64,000 nt of DNA from Marinobacter sp. LQ44 (GTDB lineage Bacteria; Pseudomonadota; Gammaproteobacteria; Pseudomonadales; Oleiphilaceae). The number at the start of each line of letters is the position of its first letter. The first letter of the stretch is position 1. The DNA lies in the NCBI RefSeq assembly GCF_001447155.2, contig NZ_CP014754.1, forward strand, positions 2,170,001-2,234,000, given 5' to 3'. Of this stretch, positions 63,944 to 64,000 are shown one piece after another. The notes under the pieces are model-generated. The model did not search any database. It was not told the origin of the DNA and saw nothing but the letters and a program-made list of their open reading frames with translations. Position numbers and translations under genes: made by a program.

Positions 63944-64000
63944 TTACTGCATATGCCAGCCGTGGCTGACCACGATGGACTGGCCGGTGAGGGCGGCGGA
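63944..64000 (-). CDS. 3-hydroxybutyrate dehydrogenase, partial (C-terminus only)
   Basis: The last 18 codons are visible, ending SAALTGQSIVVSHGWHMQ and a TAA stop. The SDR-type C-terminal TGQ and the SHGWHMQ tail match bacterial D-3-hydroxybutyrate dehydrogenases. The pairing with acetoacetyl-CoA synthetase supports this: 3-hydroxybutyrate to acetoacetate to acetoacetyl-CoA. The rest of the gene lies beyond the right edge. Confidence 0.7.
   Translation of the reverse strand, partial: SAALTGQSIVVSHGWHMQ

Overview
The window reads as chromosomal DNA of a salt-tolerant marine gammaproteobacterium, most likely Marinobacter or a close relative. This is inferred from gene content: ectoine genes with a dedicated aspartokinase, a monomeric NADP isocitrate dehydrogenase, acetoacetate and 3-hydroxybutyrate metabolism, OruR-like AraC regulators beside hydrolases, and moderately high GC. 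Coding density is high. I see no prophage, IS element, integrase, CRISPR array or rRNA. There is one tRNA-Gly(CCC).

Layout. 1-9167: a partial TM2 protein, an AraC regulator divergent from a COG3687 hydrolase, a class II glutamine amidotransferase, a diguanylate cyclase, an SDR, YfbR and a 939-aa DUF748/AsmA-like protein, mostly on the minus strand. 9344-12124: a plus-strand run of pdxH, an Sfp-type phosphopantetheinyl transferase, tag, a DUF6482-like gene and a DUF3429 gene. It converges on an RpoS-like sigma factor, and one perfect 32-bp palindrome covers both stop codons. 13361-16827: ectA, ectB and ask with no ectC between ectB and ask. 16975-24735: an unfamiliar divergent module. One side has a TVP38-FAD disulfide oxidoreductase fusion, a radical SAM protein, an SSS-family symporter and a metallophosphoesterase-like protein with an altered first metal motif. 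The other side has an ECF sigma factor, a zinc-finger anti-sigma and a second TVP38 protein. This is my main candidate for an undescribed system.

24766-30266: a TetR-linked reductase and AhpD-like pair, an LpxH-like phosphatase, a PEBP protein and NDH-2 behind a structured leader. 30437-38165: a cell-envelope and ion block with a K+/H+ antiporter, two L,D-transpeptidases, an Lpp-like lipoprotein ending in lysine, slipin/NfeD and a GDT1-type exporter. 38402-46777: efflux MFS with MarR, a second MFS, a CapW/BrxR-like WYL regulator 9 nt ahead of a secreted ExeM-like nuclease, an alpha/beta hydrolase and a second AraC regulator. 46821-48142: queC-queE. 49154-49854: a probable attenuator (short leader ORF plus competing hairpins) ahead of a small unknown gene. 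49880-54402: a hybrid-kinase phosphorelay operon. 54504-64000: a lipoprotein, a serine hydrolase, a PAS-GGDEF cyclase, ybaK, icd, acetoacetyl-CoA synthetase and the 3' end of a likely 3-hydroxybutyrate dehydrogenase.

The intergenic DNA holds a family of long palindromes at 2609-2698, 19387-19460, 19515-19592 and 61724-61820. Each has near-perfect G-rich arms that differ from element to element, and three share a CCAAAAC...GTTTTGG core.

Starts were chosen by Shine-Dalgarno match and family alignment from memory. No database search was run, so family names are recognition calls.
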